From: Candidatus Methanoplasma sp.
GTDB lineage: Archaea > Thermoplasmatota > Thermoplasmata > Methanomassiliicoccales > Methanomethylophilaceae
Length of the DNA stretch: 6,120 nt
Reading direction: 5' to 3'
Assembly (NCBI GenBank): GCA_031256615.1
Contig: JAIRQG010000069.1
Coordinates: forward strand, 1-6,120
Shown: one piece after another, positions 1 through 6,120 of the stretch
How positions within the stretch are numbered: the first letter of the stretch is position 1
Layout of the letters: every line of letters starts with the position of its first letter
Program-made: the position numbers and the translations under genes
Notes under the pieces: generated by a model
Database searches by the model: none
Seen by the model: the letters and a program-made list of their open reading frames with translations, nothing else
What the model was told of the DNA's origin: nothing

Positions 1-106
1 AAATGATTCCTTCTGCAAAGGCTCGGGGAGGAATTTCATCTCCAAAATTTGGAAAACAGGTTTCTGAGAACAAATAAGGCGGTTCTCGTGTGTATGCAGA
101 GCACAC

Positions 107-127
107 AAAAGCCGGCGGATAATCCGC
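107..127 (-). terminator. Possible weak terminator after the surface-protein frame
   Basis: On the minus strand, about 18 bases past the TAA at 145-147, a 13-base palindrome (115-127, GCGGAT-A-ATCCGC on the plus strand) is followed within five bases by TTTTG (110-106). A folded stem would be only about 4 bp with a 5-base loop, so it is weak. Archaeal termination often depends on a short T-run, which is present. Two further inverted repeats follow: GTGTG/CACAC at 88-92 and 102-106, and GAGAAC/GTTCTC at 66-71 and 82-87. Assignment as a terminator rests on position and shape only. Confidence 0.3.
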
Positions 128-144
128 TATTGGTGAATAAAGTG

Positions 145-708
145 TTAGTTTGATATGTATGCTGCAATGCTAAAGCCGTATTTGTAGAAGCACCATCCCG
201 TTCCATAATAAATGCCAAGGATATACTTGTCATATTTTTTCCCAAATTGGACTCCGTAATCATCCATTATGTTCAGAGAGCCATTGTCCACAATATTCGC
301 CACACGGATCTCAACTCCCGGATAAGAGGTGTAAGCAAGGCCAACATTTTTGTTTTCATCCACATCATGCCAGATGTTAATTTTTTTCGTGCTATCGTTG
401 CTGGTGTTTATTACTTTAACATCGTTGATTGCATATGACCAACCCACTGTGGCAGTAACACTGGGGTCAAACATAGAAAACGAAATGCTAGTGCTTGCTC
501 CAGAAGTAGTTACAGGTTTTGTGTCTTTTATCTGGTGCCAATACGGAATAGTATTATTCAGATAGATATCTGCAACCCTATAATTTGTTCCAGACTTAGG
601 TACCGCCGACTGGCTATGTTTGATTCCATAATATGTGTATCCATCGTTCCAGTTCTTCAGTTTGTAATAAGACGTGGAAGCATTCAGATGGCCCTTATCG
701 CTGCACAG
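145..708 (-). pseudogene. 3' part of the interrupted surface-protein gene (in frame after TAA)
   Basis: This stretch continues the frame of the upstream gene directly after the TAA at 709-711: 187 open codons ending in TAA at 145-147. The first Met is only at codon 295 of the joint frame (base 474), and no Shine-Dalgarno-like sequence precedes it, so independent translation is unlikely. The protein is rich in Tyr, Asn, Ser and Trp and looks beta-rich. Segments include a GWSYAINDVKV strand (codons 305-315), KINIWHDVDEN (325-335), a PGVEIRV strand (346-352) and a Tyr-rich C-terminus. It has five N-x-S/T sequons, as expected of an exported glycoprotein. No family is recognised. Such a long undisrupted frame after the stop suggests a recent nonsense mutation, a sequence error or readthrough, rather than old decay. 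Confidence 0.6.
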
Positions 709-1356
709 TTAGCTGTATTGAACATTATAAGCCAATTCCCAGTAAATGCCGGCAGGACCTCTTCCCTGTGACTCTTTTTCTTTTGAATATTCTAAATCCA
801 TCGCAATTACGTCATCCGCCCAAGCATATGATCGAGATAGAGCATCTTTTATATCCATTCCTTCGCCACAACCGTATGCGTACGTAACACCGCTTGAACC
901 CTGATATATCCCATAAGCTACGCTGCCTTTGGGAGGAGGACTTCTGTTGGAAAGCTCAATACCTGAATCTTCATATAGATATGAATCTCCTTTGACAAAG
1001 ATCAATACAGCACCAATATCGAGCATATTTTTTATTTGATTTGCAGACGGCCGCTCATTATTTGCGCCAGTAAGCCACGACTCATCTATTAGGGCGATGG
1101 TGTTCTTGACAGGAGCCTTTGAGACAGAACTGTTTATGTTAGATGTGGAATCTATCAAAGCGCATCTGACTTCATTCACAAACTTACCATCCGAAAAGAC
1201 AATCACTTCTCGATCTGTAAACTCTGCCGCGAACTCATCGAAAACATTTATTTTGTCATCGTTTGCGCCGGATATTTTGGCAGTGGGGGTAGCCATAAGA
1301 ACCATCATGCACGCTACAGCAACAGCCGACATTGCCGTTAGTATTTTTGTTTTCAT
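709..1356 (-). CDS. Exported protein of unknown function, N-terminal part before an in-frame TAA
   Basis: The frame encodes 215 aa. The N-terminus has Lys at 2 and 4 followed by a hydrophobic stretch (about 5-23) ending in ATPTA, a Sec-type signal peptide. Cys16 after VAVA faintly resembles a lipobox, but the hydrophobic core continues past it, so a plain signal or anchor is likelier. The mature part has an alpha/beta look: probable strands at VIVFSDG (51-57), NTIALIDESW (85-94), GAVLIFVKGD (115-124) and SVAYGIYQ (145-152), with an acidic helix around 168-192. There are two N-x-S/T sequons (Asn75, Asn137). GAGG (1360-1363) lies 3 bases before the ATG, closer than ideal. The frame stops at TAA 709-711 but stays open for another 187 codons, so the intact product was probably about 403 aa. 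The gene is divergent from purL. The function is unknown; a cell-surface role is inferred from the signal peptide and sequons. Confidence 0.65.
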   Translation of the reverse strand: MKTKILTAMSAVAVACMMVLMATPTAKISGANDDKINVFDEFAAEFTDREVIVFSDGKFVNEVRCALIDSTSNINSSVSKAPVKNTIALIDESWLTGANNERPSANQIKNMLDIGAVLIFVKGDSYLYEDSGIELSNRSPPPKGSVAYGIYQGSSGVTYAYGCGEGMDIKDALSRSYAWADDVIAMDLEYSKEKESQGRGPAGIYWELAYNVQYS

Positions 1357-1395
1357 AATCCTCGCCCGTTATATAAAAACAACTTTCTGTTCTTC

Positions 1396-1405
1396 TCTAT
1401 ATAGA
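1396..1405 (-). promoter_or_regulatory. Candidate TATA box for the surface-protein gene
   Basis: TCTATATAGA is a perfect 10-base palindrome about 40 bases upstream of the ATG at 1356. With the usual archaeal TATA-to-start distance of about 25 bases, transcription would begin near 1375, giving a leader of about 20 bases that includes the GAGG motif. A second palindromic AT box, ATATTAATAT at 1419-1428, lies just upstream and could serve either strand. An AT run near 1369-1377 is too close to the ATG to be the main box. Judged by eye only. Confidence 0.35.
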
Positions 1406-1442
1406 AATATGTAGCGTTATATTAATATCCTTAACCCGGCTG

Positions 1443-1498
1443 TGGTGAAACCCCCTATATTCAGAGAAAACAGCGGACTCTGAACATAGGGGAAACCA
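1443..1498. repeat. Strong inverted repeat between the divergent genes
   Basis: The left arm at 1452-1466 (CCCCTATATTCAGAG) pairs with the right arm at 1478-1492 (CTCTGAACATAGGGG) across an 11-base loop. An outer TGGT/ACCA pair (1443-1446 and 1495-1498) lies beyond a small internal loop. On the plus strand one stem position (1459/1485) is an A-C mismatch. In a minus-strand transcript the same position becomes a U-G wobble, so all 15 positions can pair. The dyad lies about 96 bases upstream of the surface-protein start and about 145 bases upstream of purL, with no T-run after it on either strand. It could be a structured leader, a small RNA or an operator for a dimeric regulator; the sequence does not decide between these. 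Confidence 0.6.
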
Positions 1499-1637
1499 TA
1501 ATCAAAGCCCCGCAAACAAAAAATATTAAAATAACTAGGACATGGCTCTTAACAAGCATGACATTGCATATCCGGGCGATTTTGAGTTTTTCTAAGAAAC
1601 AGCCTTACGGATGCGCTCGTGCCTGTTCGGTGATGCT
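1499..1637 (+). promoter_or_regulatory. Region upstream of purL, probable promoter zone
   Basis: No gene is seen here. An AT-rich box at 1518-1534 (core AATATTAAAATAA) is the best TATA-like element for purL and would place a start near 1550, with a leader of about 85 bases. It is near-palindromic and could also serve the minus strand, where a start near 1498 would coincide with the outer edge of the dyad. A 17-codon frame (ATG at 1542, TAA at 1593-1595) occurs in the purL frame but has no convincing ribosome site. No tRNA, riboswitch class or operator was recognised. Confidence 0.3.
1629..1634 (+). promoter_or_regulatory. Shine-Dalgarno site deciding the purL start
   Basis: GGTGAT ends three bases before the ATG at 1638 and matches the part of the archaeal 16S anti-SD that pairs with GGAGGTGAT. 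The in-frame ATGs at 1611 and 1656 have no comparable site, so 1638 is chosen. The trmI gene shows GTGAT at the same spacing, which supports this choice. Confidence 0.6.
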
Positions 1638-3941
1638 ATGACCTCCAATAAGATTATGGTAAAACGTAAAGCTCCTTTTCAACTGTATGAAATAAAGATA
1701 AGGGATGCCGACGACAGCGCTCTCGAGAACATCTCAAAAGACCTCGGTCTCGGCCTTTCTATCGACGAGATGAAGATAATAAAGAAGCACTTCATCAAGG
1801 AGAAGAGGGACGCCACCGACATAGAGATGCAGTCGCTCGGACAAGCGTGGAGCGAACACTGCTGTTACAAAAGCTCCAAATCAATACTGAAAGAATATGT
1901 CTTCGGCATTGACCATCCTGATATCATGTCCCGCGGCGACGCGGGGATCATGAGGTTCGACAAGAAGCACGGATATGCTTTGAGGATAGAGAGCCACAAC
2001 CATCCTTCCGCCGTGGAACCATACGGCGGCGCAGCGACCGGTGTCGGCGGGATATTGAGGGATGTCGTGTGCATGGGTGCGGAACCCGTCGGTATCATTG
2101 ACCCATTCTGTGTGGGCATGATCGACACCAATAAAAAACTGCCAAAAGGGACCATACACCCCCGCGACCTGCTTAAAAAGGCCGTTGAGGGAGGAAAGGA
2201 TTACTGCGACATAATAAAAGTGCCAGCGATCTCCGGTGCGTTCTTCTTTGATGAAAAATACACAGGGAACTGCCTGATCAATGTGGGCGCTCTCGGAATA
2301 GTTAAGAACACAGAGCTAAGGAACAACTTCGTCGGCGGCCCCGGAGAGATATTCATACTGTGCGGCGAGCCGACCGGGCGCGACGGTATACACGGCGTGA
2401 ACTTTGCATCCGCAGACTTTTCGGCGGCGGCGGAGAACAAAGGCGCCAAACATGGCGTCAGCCCCATACCGAAACGTTTCGTTCTTGCCGCATGCATAGA
2501 AGCGAACAGAGCCGGATACGTGACCGGGATGAAGGATCTCGGCGGCGGCGGACTGAGCTGCGTGGTCGGCGAGATGGCATTGGGAGGCAACTGCGGCGCC
2601 GAAGTGAATCTTGAGAAGGTACCGCTGAGAGATAAGGACATGGTACCATGGGAGATATGGGTCTCGGAAACGCAGGAAAGGATGATGCTCGCTGTAAAGG
2701 AAAAGAATGTGGAAAAGGTCCTTAAAATATTCAGCAAACACAAGGTCCCCGCCACTGTCGTGGGAAGAAGCACCGATGTTCCGCGCACGAAGATCTTTTG
2801 GGAAAATGAATTGATATTCGATATGGACATTGGATTCCTTACCAATGGTCCGATATACAACAGACCTTTCACCAACCCGAAAGTGTCCACAAAGGCGGAA
2901 GAAAAGATACCGTCGCTCCCCTCCAACAACGAAATCATAATCGCTCTGCTCTCGGACCTGAACATAGCGTCAAGAGAGTGGGCGATAAAACAGTTCCAGA
3001 AGAAAGGAAAGAACACCGTCGCGGGACCGATGGCCGGGAACGGACCCGGCGACGCAAGCATCATAACGCCTGTAAAGGACTCGCATAAAGGCCTTGCCAC
3101 GACCGTCGGCTGCAACCCCTGGCATGTCGCAGCGGACCCGTACCGCGGGAGCATGGGATGCATGGATGAGATCTGCCGCAACCTGGTTGCTGTGGGAGCG
3201 AAACCTCATGCTTTCACAGACTGTTTGAATTTCGGAAATCCCGAGAAACCTGACCGCATGGGAGAGATAAAAGAATCCGTGAGGGGTCTGGGAGAGGTCG
3301 CGCGCGGCCTGAACGTTCCGATACCCTCAGGAAATGTAAGTCTGTACAATGAATCCTCCAACGGCGTCTGCATACTGCCGACACCGATGGTGATCGGCAC
3401 CGGCTTGATAAATGACAGCAGGAATGCTGTTTCCGCGGACCTTAAGGGAAAGGACAATCTGCTGTTCCTCATCGGCGATACGCTGGACGAGATGGGCGGC
3501 TCGCTTCTGTTCCGGAAATTCAAAGGTACCGGCGGCGATGTCCCGGGCGTTGATGTTGCCAACCTCAAAAAACTGATCGGAAAGATGCTGAAAGCGATGG
3601 ACAAAGAGCTTGTGAAAAGCTGTCACGACTGTTCCGACGGCGGTTTTGCCGTGGCGATGGCGGAGATGTGCATCGCGGGCAATATCGGAGCGGAAATAGA
3701 TCTTTCAAAGATCAAAGGCACGGACATGGTAAAGCTCTACTCGGAAAGCAACAGCAGATGGATAGTTGAGATCGCGGAGGAGGACGAGGCTGAATTCAAA
3801 AAGATCTTCGGAAAGAAGGCGACCCGCATCGGAAAGACCGGCGGCACCAGCCTGAAGATCAAAGAGTCATCCGTCAGCCTGGGAATCAAGGACCTCAGGA
3901 CCGCATGGAAGGAACCTGTCGGAAAGATAATGAACGAATGA
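1638..3941 (+). CDS. purL: Phosphoribosylformylglycinamidine synthase subunit PurL (short form)
   Basis: PurL catalyses the fourth step of purine synthesis, the ATP-dependent conversion of FGAR to FGAM, in the cytoplasm. The short form receives ammonia from the glutaminase PurQ in a complex bridged by PurS. From the ATG at 1638 the protein is 767 aa, near the roughly 600-750 aa of short PurLs and far below the roughly 1300 aa fused form. Visible motifs are SEHCCYK (72-78, with conserved His74), HNHPS followed by EPYGGAATGVGG (120-138), KDLGGGGLS (299-307), SETQERM (343-349), GDAS opening the second half (471-474), and HDCSDGG (663-669). These follow the internally duplicated AIRS-like fold, with ATP and substrate sites in the two halves. 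Upstream ATG 1611 would add nine residues but lacks a ribosome site. purS and purQ are not in the window. The gene converges on trmI with 15 bases between stop codons. Confidence 0.96.
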   Translation: MTSNKIMVKRKAPFQLYEIKIRDADDSALENISKDLGLGLSIDEMKIIKKHFIKEKRDATDIEMQSLGQAWSEHCCYKSSKSILKEYVFGIDHPDIMSRGDAGIMRFDKKHGYALRIESHNHPSAVEPYGGAATGVGGILRDVVCMGAEPVGIIDPFCVGMIDTNKKLPKGTIHPRDLLKKAVEGGKDYCDIIKVPAISGAFFFDEKYTGNCLINVGALGIVKNTELRNNFVGGPGEIFILCGEPTGRDGIHGVNFASADFSAAAENKGAKHGVSPIPKRFVLAACIEANRAGYVTGMKDLGGGGLSCVVGEMALGGNCGAEVNLEKVPLRDKDMVPWEIWVSETQERMMLAVKEKNVEKVLKIFSKHKVPATVVGRSTDVPRTKIFWENELIFDMDIGFLTNGPIYNRPFTNPKVSTKAEEKIPSLPSNNEIIIALLSDLNIASREWAIKQFQKKGKNTVAGPMAGNGPGDASIITPVKDSHKGLATTVGCNPWHVAADPYRGSMGCMDEICRNLVAVGAKPHAFTDCLNFGNPEKPDRMGEIKESVRGLGEVARGLNVPIPSGNVSLYNESSNGVCILPTPMVIGTGLINDSRNAVSADLKGKDNLLFLIGDTLDEMGGSLLFRKFKGTGGDVPGVDVANLKKLIGKMLKAMDKELVKSCHDCSDGGFAVAMAEMCIAGNIGAEIDLSKIKGTDMVKLYSESNSRWIVEIAEEDEAEFKKIFGKKATRIGKTGGTSLKIKESSVSLGIKDLRTAWKEPVGKIMNE

Positions 3942-3946
3942 TCCCG

Positions 3947-3968
3947 GCAGGAAAAATCATTTTCCTGC
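3947..3968. terminator. Bidirectional hairpin between convergent purL and trmI
   Basis: GCAGGAAAA (3947-3955) pairs perfectly with TTTTCCTGC (3960-3968) around the 4-base loop ATCA. The hairpin starts five bases after the purL stop and contains the trmI stop codon (3957-3959, minus strand) plus its last three codons. Each strand has a TTTT run inside the 3' arm, so one element could end transcription from both sides. The role is inferred from position and symmetry. Confidence 0.6.
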
Positions 3969-4727
3969 TTGGGTCTTCCTTCCGAAAATAAGGTATCCTG
4001 TGTGGCCCAGCATCTCGAACGCCGGCCTCACACCTCCGGGGTGGACCTCCAGACCGCGCTGTATATTCTCCAGCGCGTACACCTCGGCAAATCCCTTTTC
4101 TCTAAGGGCGGAGACGATCCTCTCCGCCTGATTCATATTCGGAACATATGAACAGATGCGTCCGCCGGACACGATATTCCCGAAGAGATTATCCAACGCA
4201 AGCCACGGATCGGGCATGTCCATTATGAGCGCATCGGCGACGGTATCCACTTTTATGTCCCTTGCATCGCCGACGGTGTACTTCCAGCATTTATCCAGCC
4301 CGGTGCGTTTTATGTTCTTCAGCGCAAGTTTTGCATTATCCTCTTTGAATTCCAGCGTGTGCACCGTCCCTGCCGGCGCGACCGCATTGAGGAGCGCGGT
4401 CGTCAGCCCTCCGGACCCTGCGCCGACCTCCAAAACGGTGCTCCCCGATCTTATATCACAGTTGAGAAGGATCGTTGCCGCATCTTTCGGAGAGATTATC
4501 TGCGCCCCTCTGTCCAGAGATTCCATGAGTTCCAACGCGCCCGGCCTGAACACGAAGTAATCCTTTCCCACAATGCTTATGCTGGACCCGTCATCGATAT
4601 CCCTGAATCTTGATCCATCCACCGTTCCGAGCGATGCCACCTTCAGCATATCGTAAGATATCCTCAGCCAGGTCCTCTTTCCGGACCTGTCCACAAGATA
4701 TACGGTCTCGCCCTCGAGAAATGCCAT
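3957..4727 (-). CDS. trmI: tRNA (adenine-N1)-methyltransferase TrmI, archaeal type (m1A57/58)
   Basis: TrmI transfers a methyl group from S-adenosylmethionine to N1 of adenine 58 in the tRNA T-loop. Archaeal members of the family also modify position 57. The 256-aa protein has the family layout: a small N-terminal beta domain (about 1-60), a linker containing RGAQIISPKD (73-82, the usual R-x-x-Q-I-x-x-x-K-D element), SAM-binding motif I VLEVGAGSGGLT (98-109), an acidic LEFKED at the next strand (125-130), GDARD (153-157), and the diagnostic catalytic motif DMPDPW (170-175). The Rossmann fold runs to about residue 250. The length is typical for the family (about 250-280). The start at 4727 is supported by GTGAT three bases upstream. 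The gene follows proS by four bases and is surely co-transcribed with it. Confidence 0.93.
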   Translation of the reverse strand: MAFLEGETVYLVDRSGKRTWLRISYDMLKVASLGTVDGSRFRDIDDGSSISIVGKDYFVFRPGALELMESLDRGAQIISPKDAATILLNCDIRSGSTVLEVGAGSGGLTTALLNAVAPAGTVHTLEFKEDNAKLALKNIKRTGLDKCWKYTVGDARDIKVDTVADALIMDMPDPWLALDNLFGNIVSGGRICSYVPNMNQAERIVSALREKGFAEVYALENIQRGLEVHPGGVRPAFEMLGHTGYLIFGRKTQAGK

Positions 4728-4730
4728 GTT

Positions 4731-4735
4731 ATCAC
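4731..4735 (-). promoter_or_regulatory. trmI ribosome binding site overlapping the proS stop
   Basis: GTGAT ends three bases before the trmI ATG and contains the proS stop TGA (4732-4734). Ribosomes finishing proS would therefore sit on the trmI initiation site, which suggests translational coupling. The spacing is the same as for the purL site. Confidence 0.55.
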
Positions 4736-6120
4736 ATTGTGCGCGCAGCCAGCGTGGATCTGTCGGTCTCTTTGCCGCATATTATGCATTTGCCTGAGTA
4801 CTTTTCTTTGGCATAGGGTGCTCCGAGTATCTTCAGATCGTATGTGTCCTCGAACTTGTGGCCGCATTCTTCGCAGCCACACCATCCAAACCTGAGGACC
4901 TTGCCCTCCGGTATGTCCTCCAGAGAATCGATATCCTGCAGTTTGGACATCTGCGACACCTTCGCTTTCTCAAGAAGAGATGAAGATATCATCCTAAGGA
5001 CCAATTCCACCCCTTCTCCGACGCTGCCGACATCGATCGTACCTTTTTCTCCGGTGTCACGTCTTGCGAAGGTGACGACATTGTTCTCAATGTCTCTTCC
5101 GCCGAGCTCCAGCCGGAGCGGTACGCCTTTGATCTCCCAATCGTAATATTTGCTTCCCGGTCTTACATCCCTGTCATCGAGTTTCACTCTTATCCCGTGC
5201 TTCGACAGTTTCGCCTCCAGCATACGCGCCGCTTCCATTACCAGCTGGCCGTTCTCTTTTGAGAGTATCGGTATTATCACCGCTTGGAAGGGTGCTATGT
5301 CGGGCGGCATGATCAGTCCCTTATCATCCGAATGCATCCCGATTATTGCTCCGAGCAGCCTCTCGCTCATGCCGTACGTTGTCTGATGCACATGCTTGTG
5401 CTCACCGTTCTCATTCTCATAGGTTATCTCATACGGCACAGAGAAATTTGTACGGTAATGGTGTATCGAACCGATCTGCAGCGTCTTTCCATTCGGCATC
5501 ACGGTGTCTATTCCCACGGTGTAGTACGCGCCCGGGAACTTGTCCCATTCTGTTCTTACGGAAAGGAAATACGGCAGACAGAGGCTCTTCGCTATCTTCG
5601 AGAGTATTTCCGTGTCCTCTTCGATCTGCTTCTGAGCGTCCTCTTCGGACACATGGCAGGTATGGGATTCAAAGAAATGTATCTCCCTTACCCTCATGAA
5701 CGCCCTTGTCTGCTTCGTCTCATAACGGAACGTGTTCACTATCTGGTATATTTTCAGCGGAAGGTCCTGATGCGACCTTACCCAAAGGGCGAACATCGGA
5801 TACATCGCGGTCTCTGAAGTGGGCCTCAGCACTAATCTCACATCGAGCTCGTTCAGCCCGGCATGTGTCACCCAATACACTTCGGAATCGAATCCCTTGA
5901 TGTGTTCTTTCTCCTTCTTGAATTCGGTCTCCGGTATCATCAGGGGGAAACAGACCTCATCATGCCCGGTCGCGTCCAGTTCCTGCCGGATAAACCGGTC
6001 GATGTTGGTCATCGCTTTCCAGCCGTACGGGGTCCAGACGTTCATTCCCTTTATGGGATATCTTTTGTCCGAGAGATCCGCCTTCTCAACGATATCCAGG
6101 TACCAGTCGTTAAATTTGTC
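4732..6120 (-). CDS. proS: Prolyl-tRNA synthetase, archaeal/eukaryal type (5' end beyond window)
   Basis: ProS attaches proline to tRNA-Pro in the cytoplasm (class II synthetase). The frame stays open to the right edge: 462 residues are visible, and the 25 before the Met at 6045 match the family (DWYLDIVEKADLSD, then YPIKGMNVW), so that Met is internal and perhaps 10-20 residues are missing. In visible numbering, RPTSE (99-103) and FRYETKQTRAFMRVREI (131-147) cover motif 2. TYGMSERLLGAIIGMHSD (248-265) holds the motif 3 arginine. The anticodon-binding domain follows (about 275-380), with VRPGSKYYDWE and ELGGRD. The C-terminal zinc module has Cys414-x4-Cys419 and Cys445-x2-Cys448. No bacterial editing insertion is present. 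The protein ends ARTM; from memory, the family usually ends in tyrosine. It is the first gene of the pair with trmI. Confidence 0.95.
   Translation of the reverse strand, partial: DKFNDWYLDIVEKADLSDKRYPIKGMNVWTPYGWKAMTNIDRFIRQELDATGHDEVCFPLMIPETEFKKEKEHIKGFDSEVYWVTHAGLNELDVRLVLRPTSETAMYPMFALWVRSHQDLPLKIYQIVNTFRYETKQTRAFMRVREIHFFESHTCHVSEEDAQKQIEEDTEILSKIAKSLCLPYFLSVRTEWDKFPGAYYTVGIDTVMPNGKTLQIGSIHHYRTNFSVPYEITYENENGEHKHVHQTTYGMSERLLGAIIGMHSDDKGLIMPPDIAPFQAVIIPILSKENGQLVMEAARMLEAKLSKHGIRVKLDDRDVRPGSKYYDWEIKGVPLRLELGGRDIENNVVTFARRDTGEKGTIDVGSVGEGVELVLRMISSSLLEKAKVSQMSKLQDIDSLEDIPEGKVLRFGWCGCEECGHKFEDTYDLKILGAPYAKEKYSGKCIICGKETDRSTLAARTM

Noticed and set aside
36..263. 75-codon minus-strand frame at the left edge
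   Set aside because: It overlaps the end of the surface-protein frame in another register, and its sequence has no family features or ribosome site.
709..711. Pyrrolysine insertion at the in-frame stop
   Set aside because: The codon is TAA, while pyrrolysine is read at TAG.
1611..1637. Upstream ATG as the purL start
   Set aside because: It is in frame, but no Shine-Dalgarno site precedes it, whereas the ATG at 1638 has GGTGAT at the same spacing seen for trmI.
2410..2440. GGC-rich run in purL as a repeat element
   Set aside because: It is explained by Ala/Glu and Gly codons in a conserved coding region; no extended tandem structure.
2201..3181. Long open frame (326 codons) antisense to purL
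   Set aside because: It lies wholly inside a well-conserved purL, has no recognisable domain and is explained by codon bias on the opposite strand.
5284..5817. 177-codon plus-strand frame within proS
   Set aside because: It is antisense to conserved ProS motif regions and has no domain pattern.
1..6120. CRISPR array, tRNA/rRNA genes, insertion sequences
   Set aside because: No regularly spaced repeats, cloverleaf or rRNA-like sequence, transposase frame or terminal repeats were found by eye.

Overview
The window looks archaeal. It carries an archaeal/eukaryal-type prolyl-tRNA synthetase with a C-terminal zinc module, an archaeal-type tRNA m1A methyltransferase (TrmI), a short-form PurL, TATA-like boxes upstream of genes, and Shine-Dalgarno sites reading (G)GTGAT three bases before ATG. 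The overall flavour suggests a Euryarchaeota/Thermoplasmata-type genome, perhaps a Methanomassiliicoccales-like methanogen. That lineage guess rests on recall of protein style and is uncertain.

Layout. Bases 1-144 hold no gene, only three short inverted repeats past the end of the first gene. Bases 145-1356 (minus strand) are one long reading frame for an exported, sequon-rich surface protein of unknown function, split by a single in-frame TAA at 709-711 into a 215-codon 5' part with a signal peptide and a 187-codon 3' part. Bases 1357-1637 are a divergent intergenic region with AT-rich TATA-like palindromes and a strong 15-bp dyad at 1452-1492. Bases 1638-3941 (plus strand) encode PurL. A 22-base perfect hairpin at 3947-3968 sits where purL and trmI converge. 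Bases 3957-4727 (minus) encode TrmI, and 4732-6120 (minus) encode ProS, whose start lies beyond the right edge.

The right three quarters is ordinary core housekeeping: purine synthesis (PurL, whose partners PurS and PurQ are not in the window) facing a tight two-gene proS-trmI translation operon in which the proS stop codon lies inside the trmI ribosome binding site. The left quarter is different: lower GC (about 35-38% in sampled lines against about 55% in purL), an unrecognised exported protein, a broken or recoded frame, and unexplained secondary structure. No convincing undescribed multi-gene system is present. The two points most worth checking are the in-frame TAA in the surface-protein gene and the dyad between the divergent genes.
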